DNA of 64,000 nucleotides from Aeromonas veronii. Its GTDB lineage: Bacteria > Pseudomonadota > Gammaproteobacteria > Enterobacterales > Aeromonadaceae. The stretch lies in NCBI RefSeq assembly GCF_040215105.1, contig NZ_CP157875.1, forward strand, positions 2,409,501 through 2,473,500. The letters are read 5' to 3'. Shown here piece after piece: positions 9,550-16,502 of the stretch (the stretch's first letter is position 1; each line of letters opens with the position of its first letter). Both the position numbers and the translations under genes were made by a program. The notes beneath the pieces are model-generated. The model made no database searches. It was not told the origin of the DNA and worked only from the letters and a program-made list of their open reading frames with translations.

Positions 9550-10140
9550 ATGGCGTTTGGTTTTTTCAGAAAAAAAAGTGCGGGGGCAGGAAAGGATCCC
9601 TCGACCACACCGGTCTATGGAGGTATGGCAGATAAACAAACCAAATATGAAGCTCTGGTCCATGCCCTGCACGCAGACATCTACCGCTATGCCTACTGGC
9701 TGTGCCGGGATCCGCAGGTCGCCGAAGACCTGGTGCAAGAGACCTTCCTGCGCGCCTGGAAGGCGATCGACACCCTGATCGACGACAAGGCCGCCAAGGC
9801 CTGGCTCATCACCATATTGCGGCGGGAAAACGCCAGGCGCTTTGAGCGCAAGCAGTTCGATCTGGTGGATCTCGACGATCACCCCCAGAGCGATCCGGGC
9901 AACCTGCACAACGAGCAGGAGATGGAAAACGAGTGGCTCAGGCGTCATATCGCCCGGCTGCCCGCCGAATATCAGGAGCCCCTGCTATTGCAGGTGCTGG
10001 GGGGGTTCAGCGGCGAGGAGATCGCCGAGCAGCTGGGCCTGAACAAGAACACCGTCATGACCCGGCTGTTTCGGGCTCGCAACCAGATAAAAGAGGCCAT
10101 GGAGTCAGCAGCACAACAGAGAGGACACAACAATGGATGA
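9550..10140 (+). CDS. ECF-type sigma-70 family RNA polymerase sigma factor
   Basis: Alternative sigma factor of about 196 residues. Region 2 is clear (HADIYRYAYWLCRDP, AEDLVQETFLRAWKA) and region 4 contains a helix-turn-helix (GEEIAEQLGLNKNTVMTRLFRAR). I prefer ATG 9550 because AAGGAAG lies seven bases upstream; ATG 9511 would add 13 residues, and the conserved domain begins only near MADKQTKYEAL (ATG 9625). It starts 39 bases after batD and overlaps the following DUF3379 gene by eight bases, the usual sigma/anti-sigma spacing. Confidence 0.9.
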   Translation: MAFGFFRKKSAGAGKDPSTTPVYGGMADKQTKYEALVHALHADIYRYAYWLCRDPQVAEDLVQETFLRAWKAIDTLIDDKAAKAWLITILRRENARRFERKQFDLVDLDDHPQSDPGNLHNEQEMENEWLRRHIARLPAEYQEPLLLQVLGGFSGEEIAEQLGLNKNTVMTRLFRARNQIKEAMESAAQQRGHNNG

Positions 10141-10879
10141 GCTTGAGTTTCGCCGCCGGGCCACTGCCCATCCGACGGACACCGATCCTGTGTTCCTCAC
10201 CGCGGCCCAGGGCTCCCCGGCCAATCGCAAACATCTGGATGAAATGAAGCAGCTGGATCGGCATCTGCATCGTGCCCTCGAGGTGGAGGTACCGCCCGGC
10301 CTGGCCGAGCGCATCCTGCTACGCCAAGCGATGGAAGCCGATGATGAAGTCGTGGTGCCCCTGCCGCCGCCCGTGGCACGCCCCCAGTGGCGCAGTCTCG
10401 CCATGGCGGCCTCTGTGGCGTTCCTGCTTGGCATGAGCACCCGCTGGCTGAGCTGGCCCACCCCGGCCCCGGCCGAACTCTCCCTCGCTCAGGTGGCCAT
10501 GGCCCATGTCTATGGGGAAGAGCCCTTCATCAAGGGCGTGGACGAGAAGGTCAGCCTGCAGACCATCAACGCCAAGATGGAGAAATACGGCGCCACCCTG
10601 ATGGACATGCAAGGGATGAAGGTGACCTATGTGAATCACTGCGCCTTTTACCAGGGGCCGGCGCTGCACATGGTGATCCAGGGCAAGATGGGACCTGTCA
10701 CCTTGTTCCTGGTGCCCAAGCATGTGCCCCTCAGTCTCCAGCCTGACTTTGAGGATGGTCAGCTCAAAGGGGAGATCATGCCTCTCAAGGGCGCCAACAT
10801 GGTGCTGATAGGCGACATGCAGGAGCCCCTGGCCCCGGTCGCCAAGCAACTGGAGTCCCGGCTGCACTGGTCGATTTAA
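10133..10879 (+). CDS. DUF3379 protein, probable anti-sigma factor
   Basis: The 248-residue protein has an N-terminal cytoplasmic part (DELEFRRRATAHP, then a segment rich in charged helices), one transmembrane segment near residues 85-103 (SLAMAASVAFLLGM) and a C-terminal domain likely in the periplasm with FIKGVDEKV and KVTYVNHCAFYQG. DUF3379 genes regularly follow ECF sigma factors in Aeromonas, Shewanella and Vibrio, so an anti-sigma role is inferred from position and topology. The first cytoplasmic region lacks an obvious zinc-binding HxxxCxxC motif. Confidence 0.82.
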   Translation: MDELEFRRRATAHPTDTDPVFLTAAQGSPANRKHLDEMKQLDRHLHRALEVEVPPGLAERILLRQAMEADDEVVVPLPPPVARPQWRSLAMAASVAFLLGMSTRWLSWPTPAPAELSLAQVAMAHVYGEEPFIKGVDEKVSLQTINAKMEKYGATLMDMQGMKVTYVNHCAFYQGPALHMVIQGKMGPVTLFLVPKHVPLSLQPDFEDGQLKGEIMPLKGANMVLIGDMQEPLAPVAKQLESRLHWSI

Positions 10880-10923
10880 CAGAACTTAACCCAGACTGAC
10901 GCCCCCCTGGGGATGTCAGTCCC

Positions 10924-10960
10924 ACAGGCAGACAAGCCCTTTGTCTGCCTGTTCCTCTCC
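10924..10960 (+). terminator. Probable terminator of the sigma/DUF3379 unit
   Basis: ACAGGCAGACAA (10924-10935) pairs perfectly with TTGTCTGCCTGT (10941-10952) across a five-base loop. The following bases are pyrimidine-rich (TCCTCTCC) but not a clean T run, so termination may be partial. Confidence 0.6.
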
Positions 10961-11139
10961 ACATCACCGCAATTCCCCGCCCATTTCCCGCGTGAAGTCA
11001 CAAAACCACGAATTTATTTGAGTGACACAAACGAAACTGCATTGGCCATTTATTACCCAATAATGGATAAATCTGACTAATAAAACGCCAAGTTAAAACA
11101 AATGATTAACACAATGGAAACTTTTATGTATTCTGCTGT

Positions 11140-11156
11140 CACTGGTCTGATTTCTT
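11140..11156 (+). promoter_or_regulatory. Candidate FadR site upstream of fadL copy 1
   Basis: ACTGGTCTGATTTCTTA retains the left half and centre of the FadR operator (CTGGTCNGA) but a poor right half. It lies about 130 bases upstream of the ATG, in the likely promoter area. Confidence 0.4.
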
Positions 11157-11287
11157 ACCTCCTACCAGATCCATAGAATCACGCCAGAAGTGAATGGGAA
11201 GAAGCTTAAATAACAACAGATCTTGTCGTTTATAGCGGACAAAGAGCCGTGATATCGACATAAAATCTGCTTACAAGAGAGAACACT

Positions 11288-12547
11288 ATGACTACTGCCT
11301 TTTTCAAGAAAAGCCTGATCGCCGCGGCCGTCACCCTGGCCAGCACCCAGACCTTTGCGGCTGCCTTCCAGCTGAACGAGCACTCGGCCTCCGGCCTGGG
11401 TCGCGCCTACGCCGGGGAAGCAGCCGTTGCGGATAACGCATCCGTACTGGCCCGCAACCCGGCTGCCATGACCACCTTCGACAAGATGGCAGTGTCCGTA
11501 TCCGGCACCTATATCAAGCCTGATGTGGATGTAGAAGGTAAAATTGCCGGTGCCGTGCCGGCCAGCGAGAGCGATATCGCGCCGGATGCTTTCGTACCGG
11601 CGGCCTACTTCATCCAGCCCCTGAATGACCAGTGGGCCTGGGGGATTGGCCTGTTCTCCAACTACGGTCTCTCCACCGAATACTCCAAGACCTATGCCGC
11701 GGGTGCTCTTGCCGGTGATACCGAACTGTTGACCTTCAACATCAACCCCAACATCGCCTATCGCATCAACTCCAACTTCAGCATCGGTGCCGGTATCAAC
11801 GCCGTTTATGCAGAAGCCGAGCTGAACCGCTACGCCGGTGCGCTGGCCGCCGCCATTCCTGGCGCCAAGGCTGACTCCCAACTGGCCCACCTCAAGGGTG
11901 ATACCTGGGGCTTTGGCTGGAACGTCGGTACCCTGTACGAGATCAACGACAGCAACCGTCTGGCGTTGACCTACCGCTCCCAGGTAGACCTGAGCTTTGA
12001 TGGCGACTTCCAGGGTGCCACCTCCGGCAACCGTGTGGTCGATGGCAACCTGAAGCTGGATCTGCCGGCCCAGGCTGAATTCGCCGGCTACCACCGTCTG
12101 AACCAGCAGTTCGCGGTGCACTACTCCGTCAACTGGACCGACTGGAGCGCCTTCCAGGAGCTCAAGGCGACCAGCAACAGCTGCGCTGGCGGCGTCTGCC
12201 TGCAAAAAGACGAGAAGTTCAAGGACGCCATGCGTTACGCCATCGGCGGCACCTGGTACGTCAACCCGGCTTGGGAAGCCCGTATCGGCTTTGCCTACGA
12301 CAACAGCCCCATCGAGCCGGAATACCGCAGCCTGAGCATTCCTGACTCTGATCGCGTCTGGTACAGCGCCGGTGCCACCTACCACATCGATCAAGACATG
12401 AGCATCGATTTCGGCATGGCTTATCTGGATGGCAAGGAAGTGGACGTGAACGAAGGTATGCGTACTCACGCCGACACACTGCGCTGGCAGGGTACCTCCC
12501 ACGGCAACGCCTTCCTGGCCTCTGCCCAGTTCAACATGAAATTCTGA
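11288..12547 (+). CDS. fadL: FadL-family outer membrane long-chain fatty acid transporter, copy 1
   Basis: Outer membrane beta-barrel of 419 residues for uptake of long-chain fatty acids or other hydrophobic substrates. A signal peptide (KKSLIAAAVTLASTQTFA, cleaved near residue 25) precedes the FadL hatch-domain start AFQLNEHSASGLGRAYAGEAAVADNASVLARNPAAM, seen here only in part by motif: NEHSASGLGRAYAGEAA. Further family text is GFGWNVGTLYEIND, YHRLNQQFAVHYSVNWTDWS and a terminal phenylalanine (FNMKF), typical of barrel proteins. A near paralogue follows directly. The promoter region carries a FadR-like site. Confidence 0.95.
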   Translation: MTTAFFKKSLIAAAVTLASTQTFAAAFQLNEHSASGLGRAYAGEAAVADNASVLARNPAAMTTFDKMAVSVSGTYIKPDVDVEGKIAGAVPASESDIAPDAFVPAAYFIQPLNDQWAWGIGLFSNYGLSTEYSKTYAAGALAGDTELLTFNINPNIAYRINSNFSIGAGINAVYAEAELNRYAGALAAAIPGAKADSQLAHLKGDTWGFGWNVGTLYEINDSNRLALTYRSQVDLSFDGDFQGATSGNRVVDGNLKLDLPAQAEFAGYHRLNQQFAVHYSVNWTDWSAFQELKATSNSCAGGVCLQKDEKFKDAMRYAIGGTWYVNPAWEARIGFAYDNSPIEPEYRSLSIPDSDRVWYSAGATYHIDQDMSIDFGMAYLDGKEVDVNEGMRTHADTLRWQGTSHGNAFLASAQFNMKF

Positions 12548-12562
12548 TTTCAGGATTTCTAG

Positions 12563-12589
12563 AAGAGCGCCTGCGGGCGCTCTTTTTTT
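12563..12589 (+). terminator. Rho-independent terminator of fadL copy 1
   Basis: AGAGCGCC (12564-12571) pairs with GGCGCTCT (12576-12583) around TGCG, followed by a seven-base T run; starts 16 bases after the stop codon. Confidence 0.92.
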
Positions 12590-12608
12590 GTACCGGGATC
12601 ACGATTGA

Positions 12609-12649
12609 GCGTACAGCTGTAGCAAACAGCTGTACGCTTTTCGTTTTTT
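12609..12649 (+). terminator. Second strong hairpin-plus-T-run between the fadL genes
   Basis: GCGTACAGCTGT and ACAGCTGTACGC form a perfect 12-bp stem (12609-12620 with 12626-12637) with loop AGCAA, followed by TTTTCGTTTTTT. It is a second terminator 20 bases after the first, and may also act on a short or alternative transcript. Confidence 0.8.
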
Positions 12650-12722
12650 ATCAAGCTGTTACCACCCACTCCCTCAGCATTTAATCCCGTTTTGCCGCCA
12701 CGCCCTCCATCCCCATTGCCTT

Positions 12723-12736
12723 GCTGGTCATACCAT
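12723..12736 (+). promoter_or_regulatory. Candidate FadR site upstream of fadL copy 2
   Basis: GCTGGTCATACCAT matches the FadR core CTGGTCNGACCAG except for one base in the right arm, and runs into an AT-rich TATAAAAT that could serve as the -10 element of the gene starting at 12797. Confidence 0.45.
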
Positions 12737-12796
12737 ATAAAATCCCGCCCCCAACCAAAAAACAGAATGAACACCAAGTTCACCCAAGGACTAGCA

Positions 12797-14053
12797 ATGC
12801 ACCCGAACATGAAGCTCTCTCTTCTCGCCCTGCTGATGGCATCAGCCCAGGTCCAGGCCGCCGGTTTCCAGCTGGCAGAGCAGTCTGCCACCGGGATGGG
12901 CCGCGCCTTTGCCGGTGAAGCCGCCATCGCCGACAACGCCAGCGTGCTGTCGCGCAACGCAGCCGCCATGACCCGCTTCGATCGCACCGCCTTCTCCGGC
13001 GGCGTCATCTACATCCATCCCGACGTCAACATCGAGGGCACCACCCGGGTGCCGACCGCCACGGGGCCGGTGAACCTGGACGCGGGAGCCCATGACATCG
13101 CTGGGGACGCCTGGGTACCCAATGCCTACCTCATCATTCCCCTGAACGATCAATGGCGACTGGGGCTGGCGGCCACCTCCTATTACGGCCTCGGCGTCCA
13201 GATGCCGGACAGCTACAACGCCGGCCATTTCGGCAATGTTTCCGACATCAAGACGGTGGATCTGGGGGCGTCTCTGGCCTATCGCATCAACCCTATCTGG
13301 TCTGTCGGCGCGGGGCTCTCCGCCATTCATGGCGAAGGGGAAGTGGGCGGCACCTTCCCATCGAACAACAAGATTGCCAAGCACCTCAAGGGCGATGGCT
13401 GGGCCCTGGGCTGGAATCTGGGGACACTGCTCGAGCTCTCGTCCTCGACCCGTGTCGGCCTCTCCTACCGTCACGACGTCAACCTGACCCTCTCCGGTGA
13501 CGCCGTCGGCACCGATCTGCAAGGGCGCACCTTCACCGATACCGGCAGCCTGGACCTGCCCCTGCCCGCCACTGCCGAGCTGGCCCTGTTCCATCAGTTG
13601 ACCCCCGCACTGGCGCTGCATTCAAGCATCAACTGGACCAACTGGAGCAAGTTCGTATCACTGGAGGCCGGGCTCGATCACTATGGCACCATGCACATCA
13701 AGGACGAGCACTGGCAAGACAGCTGGCGCTATGCCCTGGGCCTCACCTATCGACTGGATCCAAAGTGGCTGCTGCGCTCCGGCATCGCCTATGACCGCAG
13801 CCCGGTGCCCGCCGATCGACGCACCATCTCCATCCCCGATTCAGACCGGATCTGGTACAGCGCGGGCGTCGGGTATCAGCTCGACAAGAACCTCACTCTG
13901 GATCTCGGTCTGACCCTGCTCGATGGCAAGAAGGTCGATGTCAGCGAGACCATGCAGCTCAAACCCGGCGTGCCCCAGACGACCTCCACCTTCCAGGGCA
14001 CCTCGGAAGGGGATGCCTGGCTGGCCGGTCTGCAACTCAACTATCTCTTCTGA
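12797..14053 (+). CDS. fadL: FadL-family outer membrane transporter, copy 2
   Basis: A 418-residue paralogue of the preceding gene. Signal peptide KLSLLALLMASAQVQA is followed by AGFQLAEQSATGMGRAFAGE, then FadL text such as GWALGWNLGTLLELSSS, FHQLTPALALHSSINWTNWS and SIPDSDRIWYSAG; it ends LQLNYLF with the terminal aromatic residue of barrels. ATG 12797 has AAGGA seven bases upstream; upstream in-frame codons to 12692 are not supported. Loop regions differ from copy 1 (for example the insertion around VPTATGPVN), so substrate range may differ. Its own promoter is likely because two terminators lie between the copies. Confidence 0.94.
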   Translation: MHPNMKLSLLALLMASAQVQAAGFQLAEQSATGMGRAFAGEAAIADNASVLSRNAAAMTRFDRTAFSGGVIYIHPDVNIEGTTRVPTATGPVNLDAGAHDIAGDAWVPNAYLIIPLNDQWRLGLAATSYYGLGVQMPDSYNAGHFGNVSDIKTVDLGASLAYRINPIWSVGAGLSAIHGEGEVGGTFPSNNKIAKHLKGDGWALGWNLGTLLELSSSTRVGLSYRHDVNLTLSGDAVGTDLQGRTFTDTGSLDLPLPATAELALFHQLTPALALHSSINWTNWSKFVSLEAGLDHYGTMHIKDEHWQDSWRYALGLTYRLDPKWLLRSGIAYDRSPVPADRRTISIPDSDRIWYSAGVGYQLDKNLTLDLGLTLLDGKKVDVSETMQLKPGVPQTTSTFQGTSEGDAWLAGLQLNYLF

Positions 14054-14167
14054 CAAGGAGTTTTTCGCCGATCACTCTGCCAGTTGCTGTCCCTTGGCAC
14101 GGCTTGGCGCTGGCATAGTGATCCGCTTGCCCATAGAATCTAGCCAGAGCCCATGCTGGAGAGAAAT

Positions 14168-15394
14168 ATGTATTCCTATGTTGCAAGGCAGCCCATTCTG
14201 GACCGTGACCTCAATACCCACGCCTATGAGCTGCTGTTTCGCGACAGCCTGGATAATGTGTTTCCCCATATTTCGTCCCAGCAGGCGACGGCCAGACTGG
14301 TCGTCGAGCAGTTCCTGCACCAGAACATCGATCAGTTGCTCGGCGGCCACCCCTGTTTTATCAACTTCCCCCACTCCTTGTTGCTGGATGGGCTGGCCGA
14401 GTGCCTGCCCCAGGGCAAGGTGGTGATCGAGATCCTTGAGGATGCCATTCCCGATGATGCCCTGCTGGCCAAGGTGGTTCAGTTGCATCAACTGGGCTAT
14501 CGGCTGGCGCTCGATGACTTTACCCTCTCACCGGCCTGGGAGCGCTTCCTGCCCTATGTCCACATCATCAAGTTCGACTTGCGCGCCACGCCACTGGCGA
14601 CGATAGCGTCGTTCATAGAATCCCATCGCCACATGCCCCTCACCTATCTCGCCGAGAAGGTGGAAGATGAGGAAGAGTTCGAACGGATGAAGGCGCTGGG
14701 CGTCGCCCTGTTCCAGGGTTTCTTCTTCAGTCGCCCGCAACTGGTACAACAGGCCACGCTGCCGCCTGATCAGCTGGTCGTGGTGCAATTGCTGCAAGAG
14801 GTCAACCAGATCAGCCCGGATCTGAACCACATAGAGCAGCTGCTCGACCAGGATGCCTCTCTCTCCCTCAAACTGCTCCATTACGTCAACAACCTGAATC
14901 CTGAGGCCTCCCCCCCCGTGACCTCCTTTCGCCAGGCGGCCAGCCACCTCGGCCACACCCAGCTAAAACGCTTCGTGACCCTGGTCGCCGCCACCAGTGC
15001 CGGTCATGACAAGAGCGCCGAGCTCTATCAGATGTCCCTGATCCGGGCCCGCTTCTGTGAATTGCTCGCCCATACCCATGCACCCGCCCTGCAGGCGCAG
15101 CAGGCCTTTCTCACCGGCCTGCTCTCCTTGCAGGATGTGCTCATGGGGCAGCCACTGGAACAGCTGATTGCCTCCATCCCCCTCACCGATGCAGTCCGCG
15201 CCGCCCTGCTGGCTCGCCAGGGAGACCTGGGGTTTTATCTCAGTTTTTGCGAGGATTACGAGAATGCGGACTGGCAGCGGATCATGGCCAGCACGGCCCG
15301 CCTTGGTTTGAGCGAGGAGAAGGTCAGTTACCTCTATCTGAGCGCCACCGCCTGGGTCAATCAACAGCTGCTCGCCATGGCGGGAACTGACTAG
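14168..15394 (+). CDS. EAL-HDOD domain signalling protein (YuxH type)
   Basis: Protein of 408 residues with an N-terminal EAL-type domain (VARQPILDRDLNTHAYELLFR; then KVVIEILEDAIPD, LALDDFTL, KFDLRA, AEKVED, GVALFQGFFFSRP) and a C-terminal HDOD domain (LLDQDASLSLKLLHYVNNLN; SFRQAASHLGHTQLKRFV). The signature EAL is replaced by EIL and several metal ligands seem missing, so catalysis of cyclic-di-GMP breakdown is doubtful; such proteins more often act as regulators. I place the start at ATG 14168 (GGAGAG upstream, conserved MYSYVARQPI); ATG 14153 adds five residues. Monocistronic. Confidence 0.88.
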   Translation: MYSYVARQPILDRDLNTHAYELLFRDSLDNVFPHISSQQATARLVVEQFLHQNIDQLLGGHPCFINFPHSLLLDGLAECLPQGKVVIEILEDAIPDDALLAKVVQLHQLGYRLALDDFTLSPAWERFLPYVHIIKFDLRATPLATIASFIESHRHMPLTYLAEKVEDEEEFERMKALGVALFQGFFFSRPQLVQQATLPPDQLVVVQLLQEVNQISPDLNHIEQLLDQDASLSLKLLHYVNNLNPEASPPVTSFRQAASHLGHTQLKRFVTLVAATSAGHDKSAELYQMSLIRARFCELLAHTHAPALQAQQAFLTGLLSLQDVLMGQPLEQLIASIPLTDAVRAALLARQGDLGFYLSFCEDYENADWQRIMASTARLGLSEEKVSYLYLSATAWVNQQLLAMAGTD

Positions 15395-16146
15395 CGCCTC
15401 TTCCTGCGAGTACGAGACCCTGACACGCAAACCCGGTTTGGCACGCTGTCCATATCGGCTGCTGCCGTACTATGATGGCGATTTCCCGGCTGCACGACGC
15501 CTGCCACTTCTCCCGGCACTGCGCCTGCGCACCTTGATGCCTTCACCCTTTACTCTCCCTGTTGCCAGCCTGGACACCATGACGCTCTGCTCATCAGGCG
15601 GCAGGATCCACTGACAAGCCCGGAGATGATGCGGCAATGCCATGCCAAGGTGCCATTAAAGGCATGTACGCACGCCAGATCCGCACCCTTCATGGTAAAT
15701 CACCCGCCAAACTGAAAGATGCCTCTCCCTCAACCGGGGTAATCCCCTTCTCCTGACAGGCGTTATGACATTCTCTGACAGATAACTTGCTGATGGGTAG
15801 AAAAAGGTGGCCCAGACACCTCAACATCACCTGGATGACAGTTTCTGGCTCAGCCAGTGACAATATTGCCGATGAAAATTTGATAAAAACCAAATGAGAC
15901 CCATAAAAACCCTTGATGAAAATTATGGGGAAAACAAACAATCAATTGTTTTTATTGGATAAATAAAATCAAACAGCCATATCGATCTCCAGCAAGAGGC
16001 CAACGGTTCAAAAAAAAGCCATAAAAACATAAAAACACCACTCTCAGCCCGTACGACACAAAAAGACCGCAAAAATCACAATTTCCGTTGTTTTATCGCC
16101 CCAATATGGTATCTTGGTCCCACTACTCATCAACCAAGGGAGACAA
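15395..16146. other. Long non-coding stretch, AT-rich in its right half
   Basis: About 750 bases without a convincing gene. The left 300 bases are of ordinary composition; from about 15700 and especially 15870-16090 the sequence is strongly AT-rich with A/T tracts (AATTGTTTTTATTGGATAAATAAAAT). A minus-strand frame from 15941 to 15690 is open but has no recognisable protein features. The right end holds a plausible promoter for the small peptide gene. Confidence 0.5.
16088..16115 (+). promoter_or_regulatory. Possible sigma-70 promoter of the small peptide gene
   Basis: TTGTTT (16088-16093) and TATCTT (16110-16115) are separated by 16 bases, 32 bases upstream of the ATG at 16147. Confidence 0.4.
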
Positions 16147-16233
16147 ATGATGACTGAGTTCGTTGTTACCGCCGTTTTTACCGTATTTTTCACTCTGGTT
16201 GCCGTCTCTCTGCCCTCCCTGGGTCAGCTCTGA
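16147..16233 (+). CDS. Possible 28-residue single-pass membrane peptide
   Basis: A short frame beginning ATGATG, preceded by AAGGGAG at a suitable distance, encodes a peptide of 28 residues. After MMTE nearly all residues are hydrophobic (FVVTAVFTVFFTLVAVSL), ending PSLGQL and TGA, so one transmembrane helix with a short acidic N-terminus is predicted. It lies alone between the EAL-HDOD gene and the M20 hydrolase. I recognise no specific homologue; the size and design recall stress-related small membrane proteins of enteric bacteria. Evidence is ribosome site, hydrophobicity and promoter only. Confidence 0.5.
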   Translation: MMTEFVVTAVFTVFFTLVAVSLPSLGQL

Positions 16234-16399
16234 GTCGGTCAATCAGCCAGCGCAGACCTGCTGTTGCGAACCAGCATCTCCGGGGTGCTGGTTAGTTGAA
16301 CAGAAGATTGCACTTTTGATGATCTGGAGTGAGATATGAATGGGAGTCGATGTTTATCGACAATCGCCGTCCATTTTTCAATCACAAGCATCCAGACCA

Positions 16400-16424
16400 C
16401 GAGGGGAGCCACAGGCTCCCCTCG
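16400..16424 (+). other. Perfect 11-bp hairpin upstream of the M20 hydrolase
   Basis: CGAGGGGAGCC and GGCTCCCCTCG pair with a three-base loop (ACA). No T run follows, so it may be a weak terminator for the upstream peptide gene or a leader structure of the hydrolase gene 78 bases downstream. Confidence 0.6.
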
Positions 16425-16502
16425 TTGCATTCCGTCACCGGGATTTACTCCGCCCCTCCTGCCCTTCACAATGTCCACTGGACTCGACATGCAGGATGTA
16501 CC

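Larger units (their letters stand above)
10880..11287. other. Intergenic region with terminator-like hairpin and fadL promoter
   Basis: No gene seen. The left part holds a perfect 12-bp inverted repeat (10924-10952); the right part, from about 10985, drops sharply in GC and should contain the fadL promoter and leader, with a FadR-like half-palindrome near 11140-11156. Confidence 0.6.

Noticed and set aside
15690-15941. Minus-strand frame of 83 codons in the long intergenic stretch
   Set aside because: No ribosome site that convinces, no recognisable features; AT-rich DNA gives chance hydrophobic residues.
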